This document shows, in pieces, positions 40,794 through 52,129 of a stretch of DNA of 64,000 nucleotides (its first letter is position 1; each line of letters opens with the position of its first letter). The position numbers were made by a program, and so were the translations under genes. The stretch is from assembly GCA_950106755.1 (NCBI GenBank), contig OX467088.1:6432001-6496000 (forward strand), in the 5' to 3' direction. The notes beneath the pieces were generated by a model. That model saw only the letters and a list, made by a program, of their open reading frames with translations. It was not told where the DNA came from and did not search any database. This DNA comes from Climacium dendroides (Eukaryota > Streptophyta > Bryopsida > Hypnales > Climaciaceae).

Positions 40794-41311
40794 CCCAAGG
40801 TCTTTTTTCCATCAAAACCTACTCAAAATTTCCATTTCTATTGCAAAGAACAAAAAAAATTCAAAAATTATTTCCAAAAAAAAATCTAACTACAAGATCC
40901 TATACTACACTAGTATAAACATGCATGGAAAAAATTTAAAAAACTTTGACTACATACATTGCAAGATATTTGAATTCAAAGTACAAAAAACACGTTTTTT
41001 TAACACCTTCATTGGCTAGAGTTCAAGGTAACTCAAGGGGCAAATTTCAAATGGCCCCCCCTCAAGTTGCTCATGGTGGCATAATTTTTATTTCCAAGCA
41101 CCAATTGAGAAAAAAATAATATTCCCCAAAAGCCAATTTGATTTCCTATCTTGAATAAAAGTTTCAAAAAAATCATATCAAAAATTGAGATCACACGAGC
41201 CTATCCAAAATTCAAAGAGTCCCCCATAGGGATTCTAGGACTTTAGGGGTCAACCTACCCAAAATCCAAAGAGCTTTCCATAGGGACTTTGAGACCTTGG
41301 GACTTTAGGAG
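40794..41311. mobile_element. TTAA/CCC-type element, 518 bp
   Basis: TTAA at 40790-40793 and 41312-41315. Ends are CCTTTAAAGTCCCAAGG and CCTTGGGACTTTAGGAG, inverted with 14 of 17 matching. The interior is a deleted form of the 56463-57395 element. The minus side carries a short duplication of 'cctacccaaaatccaaagag'. Confidence 0.68.
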
Positions 41312-41487
41312 TTAAGTACTAAAAACGGAGGGGCAATGTACCTAAAACCCTGGCCCCCCACATGCATCTAAAGATGTGTTCAGTGTGTTACAGTTGGAAG
41401 GTATTTGTTCCAAACCCTAATAAGGTAACTCTGCCTATGACAGCCCAAATGGGAGCCATCTCATCACAAGCAAAATTGTACTAATGG

Positions 41488-42487
41488 TGTACAGTCAGGT
41501 CCAGCTCAATTACGAATTCTTGCATTCACAGTGAAAAAAAAGTTCACTGCTGCCCACTTTGACGCCCTCTCGAGGGCTGAAAAATTAATATTTTTCCACG
41601 AATTTTTTTTTACAAGATCCTCTTTATGCTAATAACATATGTGCCAAATTTCAAGTCCAAAAATTTTATACAAAATAAGATATTCAAACATGTACCAACA
41701 TGTGTTGTTCAAAAAAAATTTCAATAATACCAACTTTGACACCCTCCCAAAAATTGAAAAAAAACGTTTTGGCCTTGAAATTTTTGGTGTAAGATAAACT
41801 TAGTGAAACTAACTAATGTGCAAAATTTCAAGTTCAAAAAAATTTCCCACAAAGAGTAGTTCAACTTCTACCAACATGTGTAGTTATGAATTTTTTTTCC
41901 ATAACAACACATGCTGGTAGATTTTGAATATATCTTTTCTTAAGTAAATCTTTTGGCCTTGAAATTTCACACACATATTACCAACATAGAGGTGATCTCA
42001 TGCCAAAAATTTCATGGTACATAAACAATTTTTTTGCCCTTGGGAGGGTGTCAAAGTTGGGCCATAGTGAAATTGTTTCTCATGGCTACACCTATCAGTT
42101 GGTAAAAGTTGAACTACTCTTTGTGGGAAATTTTTTTGAACTTGAAATTTTGCACATTAGTTAGTTTCACTAAGTTTATTTTACACCAAAAATTTCAAGG
42201 CCAAAACGTTTTTTTTCAATTTTTGGGAGGGTGTCAAAGTTGGTATTAGTGAATTTTTTTTTTGAACAACACATGTTGGTACATGTTTGAATATCTTTTT
42301 TTGTATAAATTTTTCTGGACTTGAAATTTGGCACATATGTTATTAGCATAAAGAGGATCTTGTAAAAAACATTTCGTGGAAAAATATTAATTTTTCAGCC
42401 CTCGGGAGGGCATCAAAGTGGGCAGCAGTGAACTTTTTTTTCACTGTGAATGCAAGAATTCGTAATTGAGCTGGACCTGACTGTACA
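41488..42487. repeat. One-kilobase palindrome beside the F-box gene
   Basis: Two arms of about 400 bp (41488-41886 and about 42085-42487) are near-identical inverted copies. They start and end with TGTACAGTCAGGTCC and its complement. Differences are few in the outer 150 bp (for example 'gacgccctctcg' against 'gatgccctcccg'). The motif 'ccaactttgacaccctcc' or its complement occurs five times through the element. No clear target duplication, and no protein frame. It ends 111 bp past the F-box stop codon, so it may be part of that transcript's 3' end. Confidence 0.85.
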
Positions 42488-42598
42488 TTCCAGTTTTTGA
42501 AATTTGCATCAGTAGAAAAAAATTTGGCCTTCGATGGATTGGCTGGCCTTTGGACTGTCATAGGCTGGTTTACCTTAACAAGTTCCGAAGTTGTTGAG

Positions 42599-44963
42599 TC
42601 AAGATCTTTTTGCAGAACTGATAGAAGCGAGGAAAGTGATAAAACTAGTATCAGAACGGTCTACACCCACTACTTTTGGCAAAAAATGCCACTCAGTTTT
42701 GCACTCTTCCAGCGAAACCTCTGCCACGACGAAATCTTCCTTATTAATGGAGACATACACCAAATTCTCATCCGTCCGACACCGCAAGGGCCTTTTATAC
42801 CTTAACAAGGGACACAATTCGCTTGGCAGCCGCCCAATCTGAAACAAGCTAAGGCTCTTCCAATCGAGTTTCCAGAGCTTCACTCCAAGCTTCTCATTCT
42901 GAAGTTCGATAGCATCTGCACAAAACCCAGCGACCACGAGTGTTGTCCCGATGGCTAGGATTTCGTAGTAATGCAAATCTTGGGGACGCTCCATCTGGAT
43001 GGAAGCCCACTGCTTGGTGTGCAAATCCAGGAACTGAATTCGGAGACTGTCATTCATACGTTCTGGCTCTTCCAATTTGTTTTGGCTCACTTCTGACACG
43101 TAGTATTTGTTGTCGCACACTACTGCTGTGAACGGCGCTAGGCAGTTGTTTCCAAAGAGTTCCCCCGGCACTTTACCATAGGACTCCCAAGTACCTGCAT
43201 GTAGTCGTCATTGCAAGTGCCATGAGCACAAAAACTCGAGCAAGTGTAAGAGGCTTTCAAGGAAGGGGTGTTCGCACTTCGAACAAAGAATCATGTTAGC
43301 AAAGGAAATCCAATGTAAATGCATACTTCTTAACACCAAGCACGAACATGCATGACTTCACCAGACGAGGAGAACGGTAAGAAAAATTGAAGAACACCTT
43401 CCTTCATTTGGGCAAGCTTCAGACGTCTAATATGGCAAACAAGAGCAAAGTGTTCTACTCCCAAGTACTACTGCTTGGAAGTCCATGACAACGAAGAAAG
43501 GTTTACTTGTTATCCATGCCATGTGGACAAGACCCAGCGGAAGTGATGCAGTGTGATCTCACACTGATCAAGCTTTAATGCCAAGTCTGAATTGCAAGGA
43601 ATCACGTCACACTCTCAAACAAAACATAAAACCTATGCTCCATGTGAGCCTTTCAATCGACCAAAAAGTAAAAATCTAAAAGCTCCAAATTCGATGAAAG
43701 GACATGGCTTTACGTCTAGTAACGCCACCCATTTTTCTCAAAGGTTATCTAATCCATTATCAGAATACGGAATACCGGGTGTTAAAAAACTCATAGATTC
43801 CCGATGTACAGAACTGGATTAACAAACCATAATGTTCGTAACTACATCTGCAGAGACACTACAATGACTCATTCAGGAAGGAAGGTTTTGCTTGGCAAAC
43901 AAGATTCCCACACAACATGAAAACATAAGTACAAATCCATGATCAATTAATGGCATTCATAGAGAACTGCAAACCACTTACCACTTTCGGAATCAAAGAC
44001 CTCCACAGACATGTGTGAATCCACCGGATACCATGGGATCCAATTTACCAACACCACCAGTTTATGCCCCATGCCAACGCCAACGGCCAAACTCACATCC
44101 AGGTTCATAGGGTTACAAAGGTAGGGGCACGTCATGCCGGGAGTCTCGGACCATGTCTCTCCAAACAACTCAGCCGAGGACACCAAGCTCGTCAACCTGT
44201 ACAAAAGCCTGCTATTATGATTCCCAACAGCGGCGAACACCACTCCACTGGCACCTGCAATCAAGAATATTCGCACGTAGTTTTAGATTTCAATCTATAG
44301 TTAACGTTTGTACAAAGGAGACGTGTAGTACAGATTTCAATCTATAGTTCTTCTTCAACAACTCGTGTATTTTCGATACTTCTGAAGTTTAATCTATAGT
44401 TCTAACATTTATACAGAAGATAACGTTTACAGCTCTTGTAAGTGCAGTGCATTCATAAACCAATATTCAAAAACAAAGGTGTATGGTCACCTATGTCCAA
44501 TACCTCTAAATTTATAGTAATCGGGATGAGCCGGTAACTGCAGACCCGGAAGTTCCACCCACGCATCGGTCTCCAAATCATACGCAAGGCCTTGGAAATC
44601 GCTGCGACCCGGATAGTTTTTTCCATAACGAACCAGTTGACACGGTCTACGGTTTAGCTTTTTGCGCAAATGATCGAACTCCTGTGTACTGGTCACCGAC
44701 TTCCATCGCTTGCACACTTTCTTTGCGGCCACAAAAGCAATCAGGGACAGCCTGGTGAGGATGTGCTCCAGAATATCGTCGCTTAGGTTCCGAAACGGAT
44801 CCTTACTACTAACCACCTCATTGGCGAGGGCTACGGTTCCGCGCTGAAGCGCTGTGGCTGGCCGTCCTTCAGCGCAATCGTTTATTGGTAACGACGATGG
44901 CCTTCCGGCGTCCATCATCTCCGATCGCATCGATCTGCTTCGGAAGAGGACTGTCGAGATCAT
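42599..44963 (-). CDS. F-box/kelch-repeat protein, about 442 aa, three coding exons
   Basis: Probable substrate adaptor of an SCF E3 ubiquitin ligase: the F-box binds SKP1 and the kelch propeller binds the target. Exons (minus strand): 44963-44504, 44254-43982, 43194-42599. Both introns are GT-AG and phase 1, and the joined frame stays open. Seen: the F-box at about residues 57-98 (LSDDILEHILTRL, then KKVCKRWKSV), and kelch-type blocks YDLETDAWVELPGL (about 128-141), VEVFDSESGTWESYG (across the second junction) and FLDLHTKQW near the middle of exon 3. The substrate is unknown. The first ATG in frame is taken; MRSEMMDAG, 11 residues later, is also possible. Acceptor-like TTTTGCAG and TTTCACAG just upstream suggest a leader intron. 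Length is typical for the family. Confidence 0.9.
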
Positions 44964-46077
44964 CTGTGAAAGAACCCGTGGTGGCAAACTCGGGCGATCA
45001 ATCTGCAAAAGCTCTGCTCTGTATGCAAAAACGAGGTCTACAAAACTGGAACGGGGAGAAGAAGGTGGCGCGGCCCGAATTCGAACCTAGTGATTCGAAA
45101 CAAAGCATGAAGCTCACAGTAAGAACCCAATTGAACTTAATTGAAACCGACTGCAATAGAAACCTCTTCAAAGAGATGCTATTGCGAAAGAGGAGAAGCG
45201 GATGCAATGCTCCAGCTCAAGAAGGTTGTCGACGCTCTCCATAAGCTGAACTGGAAGCATAGCATAACTTCATGAGATGATGGAATGACTGAGACTAAAC
45301 ACCCCTTGACTTAACAAGGCTCCACTTTTCACAACTCAACTTTACTACAACTTCAGTGCAACTTCAGTGCAACTTCACTGCAACTTAAGCAAATCAGTAC
45401 TTTATATCACATCACTTCTTTGCAAATATCACCCAATCTTCACAAATTAAATTGCCAAAGTCTTAGGCATGCCTATAAGTGCAATAATCCAACTAAGTCT
45501 ATTCAACATTGCATAAGCATTGTAAGAAGAAATGTCATAGAATAAATCCATGTGCTTGAAATAAGATGAGTCATGAGTTTCAATTTGGAGAAATCAGATT
45601 TGAAGATACAACCTCACATGTTCCTGTCCCAAAACACACAACAAGCCAATGTTATGTCAATGGTTTCTACTTCCAAATGCTACATATGCATTGAAAGAAT
45701 TCTCCGATAATGGACAATTTGTTAAAATGGATCCTTTTTGCTACTTTAGAGGTCTATGATGTACAAACGGCCTAGAAGTTTGAAATCTACACCTATTCTA
45801 GATGTTACTTTTACAATTCAAACGGCACATTCTAAAATCCATACTAGTCCAAGATTTTTGAAGTCTACATTAGTCCAAGATTTCTAAAATCTATCCCTGT
45901 TCTAGATGGTACTTTTACAATTAAGACCATGCAATTTGAAAATGGCATGCAGAATACCTCCAGTCTAACAAAATTTCCCTTGATAATGATTTGGATGAAA
46001 GTCATGCGTTTCTTAATTAAAAATAAGAAACATTTGATAAGGTATAGCCACTTTTTAGATCTTTAGGCATTTTTTGA
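44964..46077. other. F-box gene upstream region
   Basis: GC stays raised to about 45250 and then falls to background. This probably holds the 5' leader and promoter of the F-box gene; no TATA box or start site could be fixed. Open frames at 44854-45244 lie opposite the F-box exon and are shadows. From 45780 to 45930 the 'gatttctaaaatctac / tagatggtacttttacaatt' block is repeated twice. Confidence 0.4.
45348..45386. repeat. Microsatellite, 11-bp unit
   Basis: Three and a half copies of caacttcagtg, one with a single change. Confidence 0.9.
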
Positions 46078-46081
46078 CTAA

Positions 46082-46295
46082 CCCTTGAAAGGCCTTTGAG
46101 GTCCTTCTATATGACTTGTATTTAGCCTTATAGCTCTTCAATTGTGGTTTAATATATGAATTGTGATACATTGTTATTTATGTACTATCATGATCATTAA
46201 TTTACTTTATATTGAAAAATATTTGGTCAATATTATTTTTAGCAAATACCAACAAATTCATAATATACTATATAGCTTCAAAGGACTTTCAAGGG
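46082..46295. mobile_element. TTAA/CCC-type MITE, 214 bp
   Basis: The left end is CTAA (decayed TTAA) then CCCTTGAAAGGCCTTTGAGG. The right end is the inverse, CTTCAAAGGACTTTCAAGGG, followed by TTAA (46296-46299). The ends match at 18 of 20 positions. The interior is AT-rich and non-coding. It is the smallest member of the TTAA group here. Confidence 0.7.
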
Positions 46296-46372
46296 TTAAG
46301 CCCTTGGCATCAATATCATTGGCTTTGGAGTTTAGACTAGAAATGAAGCTTTGCATCAATTCCCAAATTTAA

Positions 46373-47299
46373 GCCTGTCTAAATCATGTTTGTTGGCAAC
46401 ATAGTGATTTTGGGCAATCCACTACAAATGGAGTTTTTATTTTTTTTTCCTTTGAAATTTTCACACATGTATTCAAGGAGTAGCTTCAAGGCCCAACAAC
46501 TTTCATAACTTTTAATTGCACGGTTAAAAGTTTATTGTATGATATGTGATTTCCATTACTTATCAAGGAAGAATAGGTAACAAATTTTTTTTCTTAAATC
46601 ATTTCTTTAAGAAATAAAAATTTGAAACTGGTTTTATAGATTTATATATACTTGAAAAGCTTTGAGTCATTCCATTTTGATCAATGAGATGAAAGTTATG
46701 AGTTTCAATTTGTGGATTGTTATGGAATCTATATTCTATGATAAAACTTTGAAGTATTCTATTTAATTCAATTTTCAATATTTTTAGAAATTTTTTTAGA
46801 AATTTGGTGTACATTTGTTATTGCAACATTACAACCATTAAGATTGGCATTTATCAATTCCATAAATAAATTGTTAACAATTTTGTATTTTGATTCATTC
46901 TCAACATCTTTCAATTTACTATTTTTTTCCTATAATATGTTGTATGATTCCAAATGATCTAAAAAAATTCAAGTGTGTAGCCAACTTGTCTCAAAGAATG
47001 AATTCAAATAGTAAACACCATTTTGGACATTTTTTCATACAAATGTGACTTTGTGAAATGTAGCTACTAGGTTTTTTTCAGAGCCCTATAAAGATTTTAT
47101 TACTTCAAATGCTATTAATTTGCAATCTACATGGTGGAAATTTCTTTAAAAAAAATTACATTTTCTCAAACTAGCATACTATAAGATCTTATGGTTTCAT
47201 GTGTCCAAAAATCATTGAAAAAAAATATATTGGTACTTGTACTAGAAATTTCAATTTTAGAGTGCTCTTAGTGAAATTGTAGCCAAAAACCTTTATTAG
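46373..47299. mobile_element. TTAA/CCC-type element, 0.93 kb, eroded ends
   Basis: TTAA at 46369-46372 and 47300-47303. Both terminal repeats are degraded (GCCTGTCTAAATC and CCTTTATTAG). The interior follows the 8911-9978 copy closely: 'ttggcaacatagtgattttg', 'tatatatacttgaaaagctttga', 'actagcatactataagatct'. The TTAA pair and collinearity support one insertion. Confidence 0.55.
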
Positions 47300-47529
47300 T
47301 TAACAAAAGCTCCATGGGAGGACTTTAGTCAAAATGAAACCAATACTATAGACGAAATTGAGCATCATATTGCTTGTGCTATTGGCATTACGGAAAATCT
47401 GAATTTTTTGAACAATGAGATACTCTTTTATGAAAAGATGCCCCCCTGTTCCCTTTTTTATTTTCAAAAATTTCAAGACTATAGATTTTCTCAAAGAAAA
47501 AATAAATAAAACCAATCTCCAAGCCGTCA

Positions 47530-47790
47530 ATCTAGGATACAAATATATATATACGAAAACAAGTACGGATAAGGATAAAAAAGATAGATACAGATACTTG
47601 TATAGAGGACAAGTATGGATATGGATATGAATACGACTAGTATAGATACATATACAAAGGATGGGTATGGATATGGATATGAATATGACTAGTACATATA
47701 TATACATATACATATACAGAAGATGGAAACAAATACAAAAGGCATATACAAGAACATAAAACATATATGGATATAAATATAGATACATGT
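47530..47790. repeat. Purine-rich microsatellite tract
   Basis: Loose tandem repeats of 'ggatatggatatgaat', 'gatacatatacaaa' and 'atatacatatac'. The long minus-strand frame at 47300-47788 is produced by this tract and is not a gene. Confidence 0.8.
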
Positions 47791-47799
47791 ACCATTGAC

Positions 47800-48350
47800 C
47801 TTAAACCGCCATCTATACTTTATGTACATCTCCAAAATTAGTTCTGTATTTATGTGAAAAAAACGCTTTTAGAACCAAACTTTATTCCTTAATAATTTTT
47901 GCAAAAAGTATCCAAATGCCATGTTCTTTAGTGAGTTGGAACCTCCTTTTACTTGCCAATAAGAACGTATGAAAACTTGAATAGCATAATAATAGTAAAT
48001 AGGCTCAATAGCAAAAAGTGGCGGTTTTGGGTGTACCTACCTTAAATTGTTCACGTAATACTACTGCCTAAGAATCCTACTAAAATCAAGTGTGGACGTA
48101 CCTTAAGTTACTGATCAATAATGCAATTGCTCACAAATCAAAATTCTTCATCACATTTATATCAACAAATGATTCAAATAGAATGATTAAGGTTTTCTAT
48201 GTAGACATTAATATAATCTATAAATTAAGAAAAAAAATTAAAAATTAATCTTACATATTATTTCAAATACCAAAGAAATTTAAATTATATTTTCATAAAA
48301 CTTATATAATTTCTTAGCTTCAAAAAGTTATAGTACAAATTTAGAATGTC
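47800..48350. other. Gene-free AT-rich stretch
   Basis: Nothing recognisable. Confidence 0.5.
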
Positions 48351-48354
48351 TTAA

Positions 48355-49278
48355 CCCCTAAAGGACCATATATCCCTCAAAGGACAATTTGGGTCCTTGT
48401 AGGTTCATGTTGTCTCAATGTTCAATGAATATTTTTGAAATTTTTTAAGGATGTGTAGGTTAGGAAGGACTTCATGAATATATAATTTTTATTTCAATTG
48501 ATGCCCATGATCAAAATTTATGACACAATAAATGAAAAACAAATTCTAACATGCAATACAAAAAAATTACAGAAAGTCAAAATCAATTTTCAAGATTTTT
48601 TTTCTAAAAGATTGTATTTTGGTACATGTGAAGCTTCAATTCATCCTATTGGACTAAATATTAGAAAATTTTATACAATCTTGTTTTTTTCGGGCAATCT
48701 AAGCATCTTCTTATGAAAATAACATATAGAATTCATTTTTGAAAGCAATATTATAATTTTCCAAAACAAATTTTAGACAATGTTAAGTTTGCTTGCTAGA
48801 ACAATCTCATTGTTGGGATTATTGTGTTTCAATTCCATCTTAAAGCTATTAATCATTTTATTTTTCCTTCAATCTTGAACCTACTTCTATTTAACAATTT
48901 TTTAATGAGTGAAAATTAAGTGTGTTTTTCTAAATTTTTTTTCTAGATTCTCAACTCAACTATCTTACATTAAACATTAAAAAATCAAAAATTTTGGTAC
49001 AAAAATTTTAAGTCAATAAGATTTGAAGTCGAAAAATCTAGTCAAGCAAGGTACAAAAAAACTTGTTTTTTTCACTTTGGATGCAAGTATCTTGCAATCT
49101 ACAAGATCAAAGTTTTTGAAATTTCTTCCATACATTTTTATACTTGTCTAGTATAAGATCCTATGGTTAGATATGCAAAAAAAAAATTTAATCAATTTTT
49201 AAATTTTTTTGCTCTTTGTAGTAGAAATGGGAGTTTTAACTATCTTTTAATAGAAAAAAAGCCACGGTCCTTTAGGGG
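48355..49278. mobile_element. TTAA/CCC-type element, 0.92 kb
   Basis: The left end is TTAA (48351-48354) then CCCCTAAAGGACCATAT. The right end is ACGGTCCTTTAGGGG then GTAA. The interior runs opposite to the 56463-57395 copy: 'aatctaagcatcttctta', 'aagatcctatggttagat', then 'agaaatggg' near the right end. Non-coding. Confidence 0.7.
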
Positions 49279-49601
49279 GTAATTGGTTGGGGTCTCTGAA
49301 CCTACTATCAAAAATTGAGCTCCTCCTCAAATGAGATGCACATTAAATATGAAGGGCCCTTCAACTTGCAATGTAGCAATTGATTTTCCAAGTGACTTGC
49401 TTTGACAAACGACATTCATTGGCTATAACTAGTAGGATGCTACAAATCCCCCTGGCATGCCAAATCATTTAGCTTAGGAGTGCAGCGCAAACTATTGGAG
49501 ATTTGCTAAGTGTTATAAGTGCAAATTATCATGAAAGAAAAAAAATAGGATAAAATGGTTTTGGTGATTTTGATGAGATAACTATGTATCCCACATTGAT
49601 A

Positions 49602-49870
49602 GTGCATCCTAAATGAAGACCATATTGTAAACTATGTGGTAAATCACATTGTTTTACTAAACCACTAGTAGGAAATGCAAATGTCTACCTAAGAAAAACT
49701 AGTGAACAAAATAAATTTGATATCAAAGGAGTGCAATCAAATATAATCTCTATTGACATAGTTGTAGTCAATGCTATAAACGCCACACAAATGAGCTACT
49801 TACAATTGTCCTTTGGAAACCAATTCAATCTAATCAATGCTCCTTCATCTAGTTGTCCAAACAAAAACTA
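49602..49870 (+). pseudogene. Possible retroelement gag-like remnant
   Basis: After a TGA at about 49614 the frame is open to a TAA near 49870. It includes RPYCKLCGKSHCF, which looks like the start of a retroviral-type zinc knuckle (C-x2-C-x3-H), but the last cysteine spacing does not fit the classic CCHC pattern. No ATG, protease or polymerase part is present. The tail of the frame lies in a tandem duplication. Weak evidence; it could be chance. Confidence 0.18.
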
Positions 49871-49964
49871 AATGCCACACAAATGAATTGCTTATGATCA
49901 TCCTACGGAGACCAATCCAATCTAGTCAATGCTCCTTAGTCTAGTTGTTCAAATAAAAACTAAG
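49782..49964. repeat. Tandem duplication, 92-bp period
   Basis: Two copies beginning 'gccacacaaatga' at 49782 and 49874. Both continue with 'accaat(t/c)caatcta' and 'tcaatgctcctt', then 'tctagttgt'. Confidence 0.8.
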
Positions 49965-51496
49965 TCAGTAGATAAAGGACTCATTGACCAACTATTGTAT
50001 CATACTCCGTAGTTGGTAAGAGTATCTCCTAAACACCTCAAACCCTCTAGGTTTGGGATGATAAGTAATCAATTCTAGTGTATGTCAACCTCTACCTTGA
50101 CTTTGGCCCCCCCACATTAGCCATATTTGAACCGGTCACTAACCCCTCTATATTAGGAAGTTGTCAGAAAAAAATGATAGTTTACTTATTGCTTTTGCAA
50201 GTTATATGACTTGTAATTGGTTGGAAGTACATTTTAGAGAGTTGTACCATTGGGCATACAAGTGGCCATCCCCTCTAAATCGGACAAATCTCAATTGAAG
50301 GGACCAAGGTATTTGGAGGGTTGCACGAGATTTGTGATAGCATATTTCAAAGAAAATGAGAATAATTGTTGACCAACTACTACATCATAATAGGTAACAT
50401 TTGTGATAGCGTATTTCAAAGAGAATGAGAATAAATAGGCCCTCTTTTTCAGTGAAATATCAAACATAGCTTAATGTTACAATGATCATGGATTCCACAT
50501 AATATATGACTTTGTTGTCTTTAAAAAGGAATGTCATTCCAATACTATTATCTTTTATGAATTTCTTCTTAGAATTCTCATTTTATTGGATTTTTTTAGT
50601 CTTTAATACAAGTTTGACAGTTGTTTTTTCTTGTGAAGGTGTAGAAACTTGATATTTTTTTGAAGGTTTCATGAGCTCTAAAGAAGAAAGTTGATGAAAG
50701 ATTTAAGCAAACATCAAGTTTGCTGCTGCATTTTTTAGTATTTATCACCACTATAACAAAATACTTGTTCTGTGCACAGGAAGATTGTTGTTTCTCATCA
50801 AGTGGATGACAACGAATTAATTCTCTGTGCTAATCCTACATAGATCGATGTACCAGCTTGCAAAGTGCATGTAATTCGGAAGAATATAGTGATTGACTAT
50901 GAAGGAAATCAATTCTGTCAATTAGACAAAACCCGGGCAAATCAGTACAGAAATCAACCGAGATTCAGTTGCTTTCTAAAAACTCGTCACAACTCACAAG
51001 GGAAAACTTACAGTGCGATACTGTGTGAGCATTTCCGTCCATAAGACTTTTACTGCAAGAAATGAAAACTCCTGTACAGTACATTGCAACATGTCACTTA
51101 GAAAATCAACAACGATGTACTAACAGTACCAATATAATCACAGTCAGTCACCACTGTCAAGTCTAAGAATCGCACCACTCAGCCAGCATCTTCTTCTACA
51201 CAAGAGTGCCGTAAATTAGGACCTAACAAAAAGGTGCAAATGAAAAGAAAATAGTCCCTTCAAAAGCCACGTACATGCTGGACTTCGGCACAATGAAACC
51301 AATCTAGTCAAGTAAAACGACCACGGTTCTCAAACCGACTAATTAACCGGGCCACCTGCCCATCTGGTCTTCGAGTCCGTCCATTGAGCCTTCCTCTATC
51401 CGAAATCTTATTTTTGAAGCATATCATACTATTCTCGTAGAATATCCCAGCATTTTCACGTCAAAAAACCTTGTCTGCCAAGACGAGAGTCATCCT

Positions 51497-52129
51497 TCAG
51501 TCGCTAGGAAAAGTCTTGTCGCTTCCGTTAAATGTGATGTTCATGATCCTCGTGCTTTGCTGCGCTTTGATTTTGATTTTCTTTTTCCATTCGTTGACAT
51601 AGCCCGGCACATTTTCCTCAGAGTAGTAAAAATTCAGCACATGGAGCAGGTCCTCTTTGGAAGGGCCGTTCAGCACTCGGACCAGCTCGTTGAGATTATC
51701 CTCGCGGCCCCATCCAGTGTTGCAATTGAAATGGATTGATTCTTTGGCTGTCATTTTCGAAGGTCCATGTTCGTCAATCGTTTGTTGTCCAGTTACTGGT
51801 CGAGCTGTAATATGGAAGGCGGTTATGGTGAGATTGAGGCTGCCGCCCACTTTGCACTTGAAATTGAGATGCAGTGCTAGCTTGGGTGTTGTGGGCGTGA
51901 TGATCCCGGCCATGCCACCAGAGCCAGGATCGAAATTCGGGATCTTGGCGGCGCCCTTGGGAACGTGGAGAATGTGAGGCAATGAGATGCAGTAGCTTTT
52001 GTCCTTGTCGCCCTTGTCGCCCTTGCCGCCCTTGCCGCCCTTGCCGCCCCTGCCGATGCCTTCTTTGCGGAACCGAAACTCATCACAGATCAGTCCATCG
52101 AAGAGTTGCTGCAACGTGAACGTTGACAT
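51497..52129 (-). CDS. Uncharacterised protein, 210 aa, with a Gly/Lys/Asp-rich tract
   Basis: I do not recognise this protein. The frame is intact, sits in a GC-raised island and has balanced codon use, unlike the chance frames around it. Residues 1-20 (MSTFTLQQLFDGLICDEFRF) precede a tract at about 27-44 of GGKGGKGGKGDKGDKDK. The middle (about 60-130) is rich in alternating hydrophobic residues (LHLNFKCKVGGSLNLTITAF), suggesting beta strands. The C-terminal third has LNELVRVLNGPSKEDLLHVL, then a basic EWKKKIKIK. No signal peptide or membrane span. The start is placed at 52129; just upstream 'tttcttcag' looks like a splice acceptor, so a leader intron is likely and the in-frame ATG 45 bp farther up is probably intronic. 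Confidence 0.65.
   Translation of the reverse strand: MSTFTLQQLFDGLICDEFRFRKEGIGRGGKGGKGGKGDKGDKDKSYCISLPHILHVPKGAAKIPNFDPGSGGMAGIITPTTPKLALHLNFKCKVGGSLNLTITAFHITARPVTGQQTIDEHGPSKMTAKESIHFNCNTGWGREDNLNELVRVLNGPSKEDLLHVLNFYYSEENVPGYVNEWKKKIKIKAQQSTRIMNITFNGSDKTFPSD

Larger units (their letters stand above)
49283..51490. other. Mostly gene-free stretch
   Basis: It holds a possible decayed coding fragment (49602-49870) and a 92-bp tandem duplication. GC rises after about 50750, which probably marks the 3' untranslated region of the gene at 51497. Near 50340 and 50400 the phrase 'tttgtgatagc(a/g)tatttcaaag' is duplicated. Confidence 0.4.

Noticed and set aside
42497..43131. Plus-strand frames of 63-102 codons
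   Set aside because: They lie opposite the last F-box exon and are shadows of it.
45070..45100. tRNA T-loop-like GGTTCGAATTC upstream of the F-box gene
   Set aside because: The flanking bases do not form a T stem, and no acceptor or anticodon arm is found.
47300..47788. 162-codon minus-strand frame rich in Tyr, Leu and Ile
   Set aside because: It is produced by the purine-rich microsatellite and crosses the end of a TTAA element.
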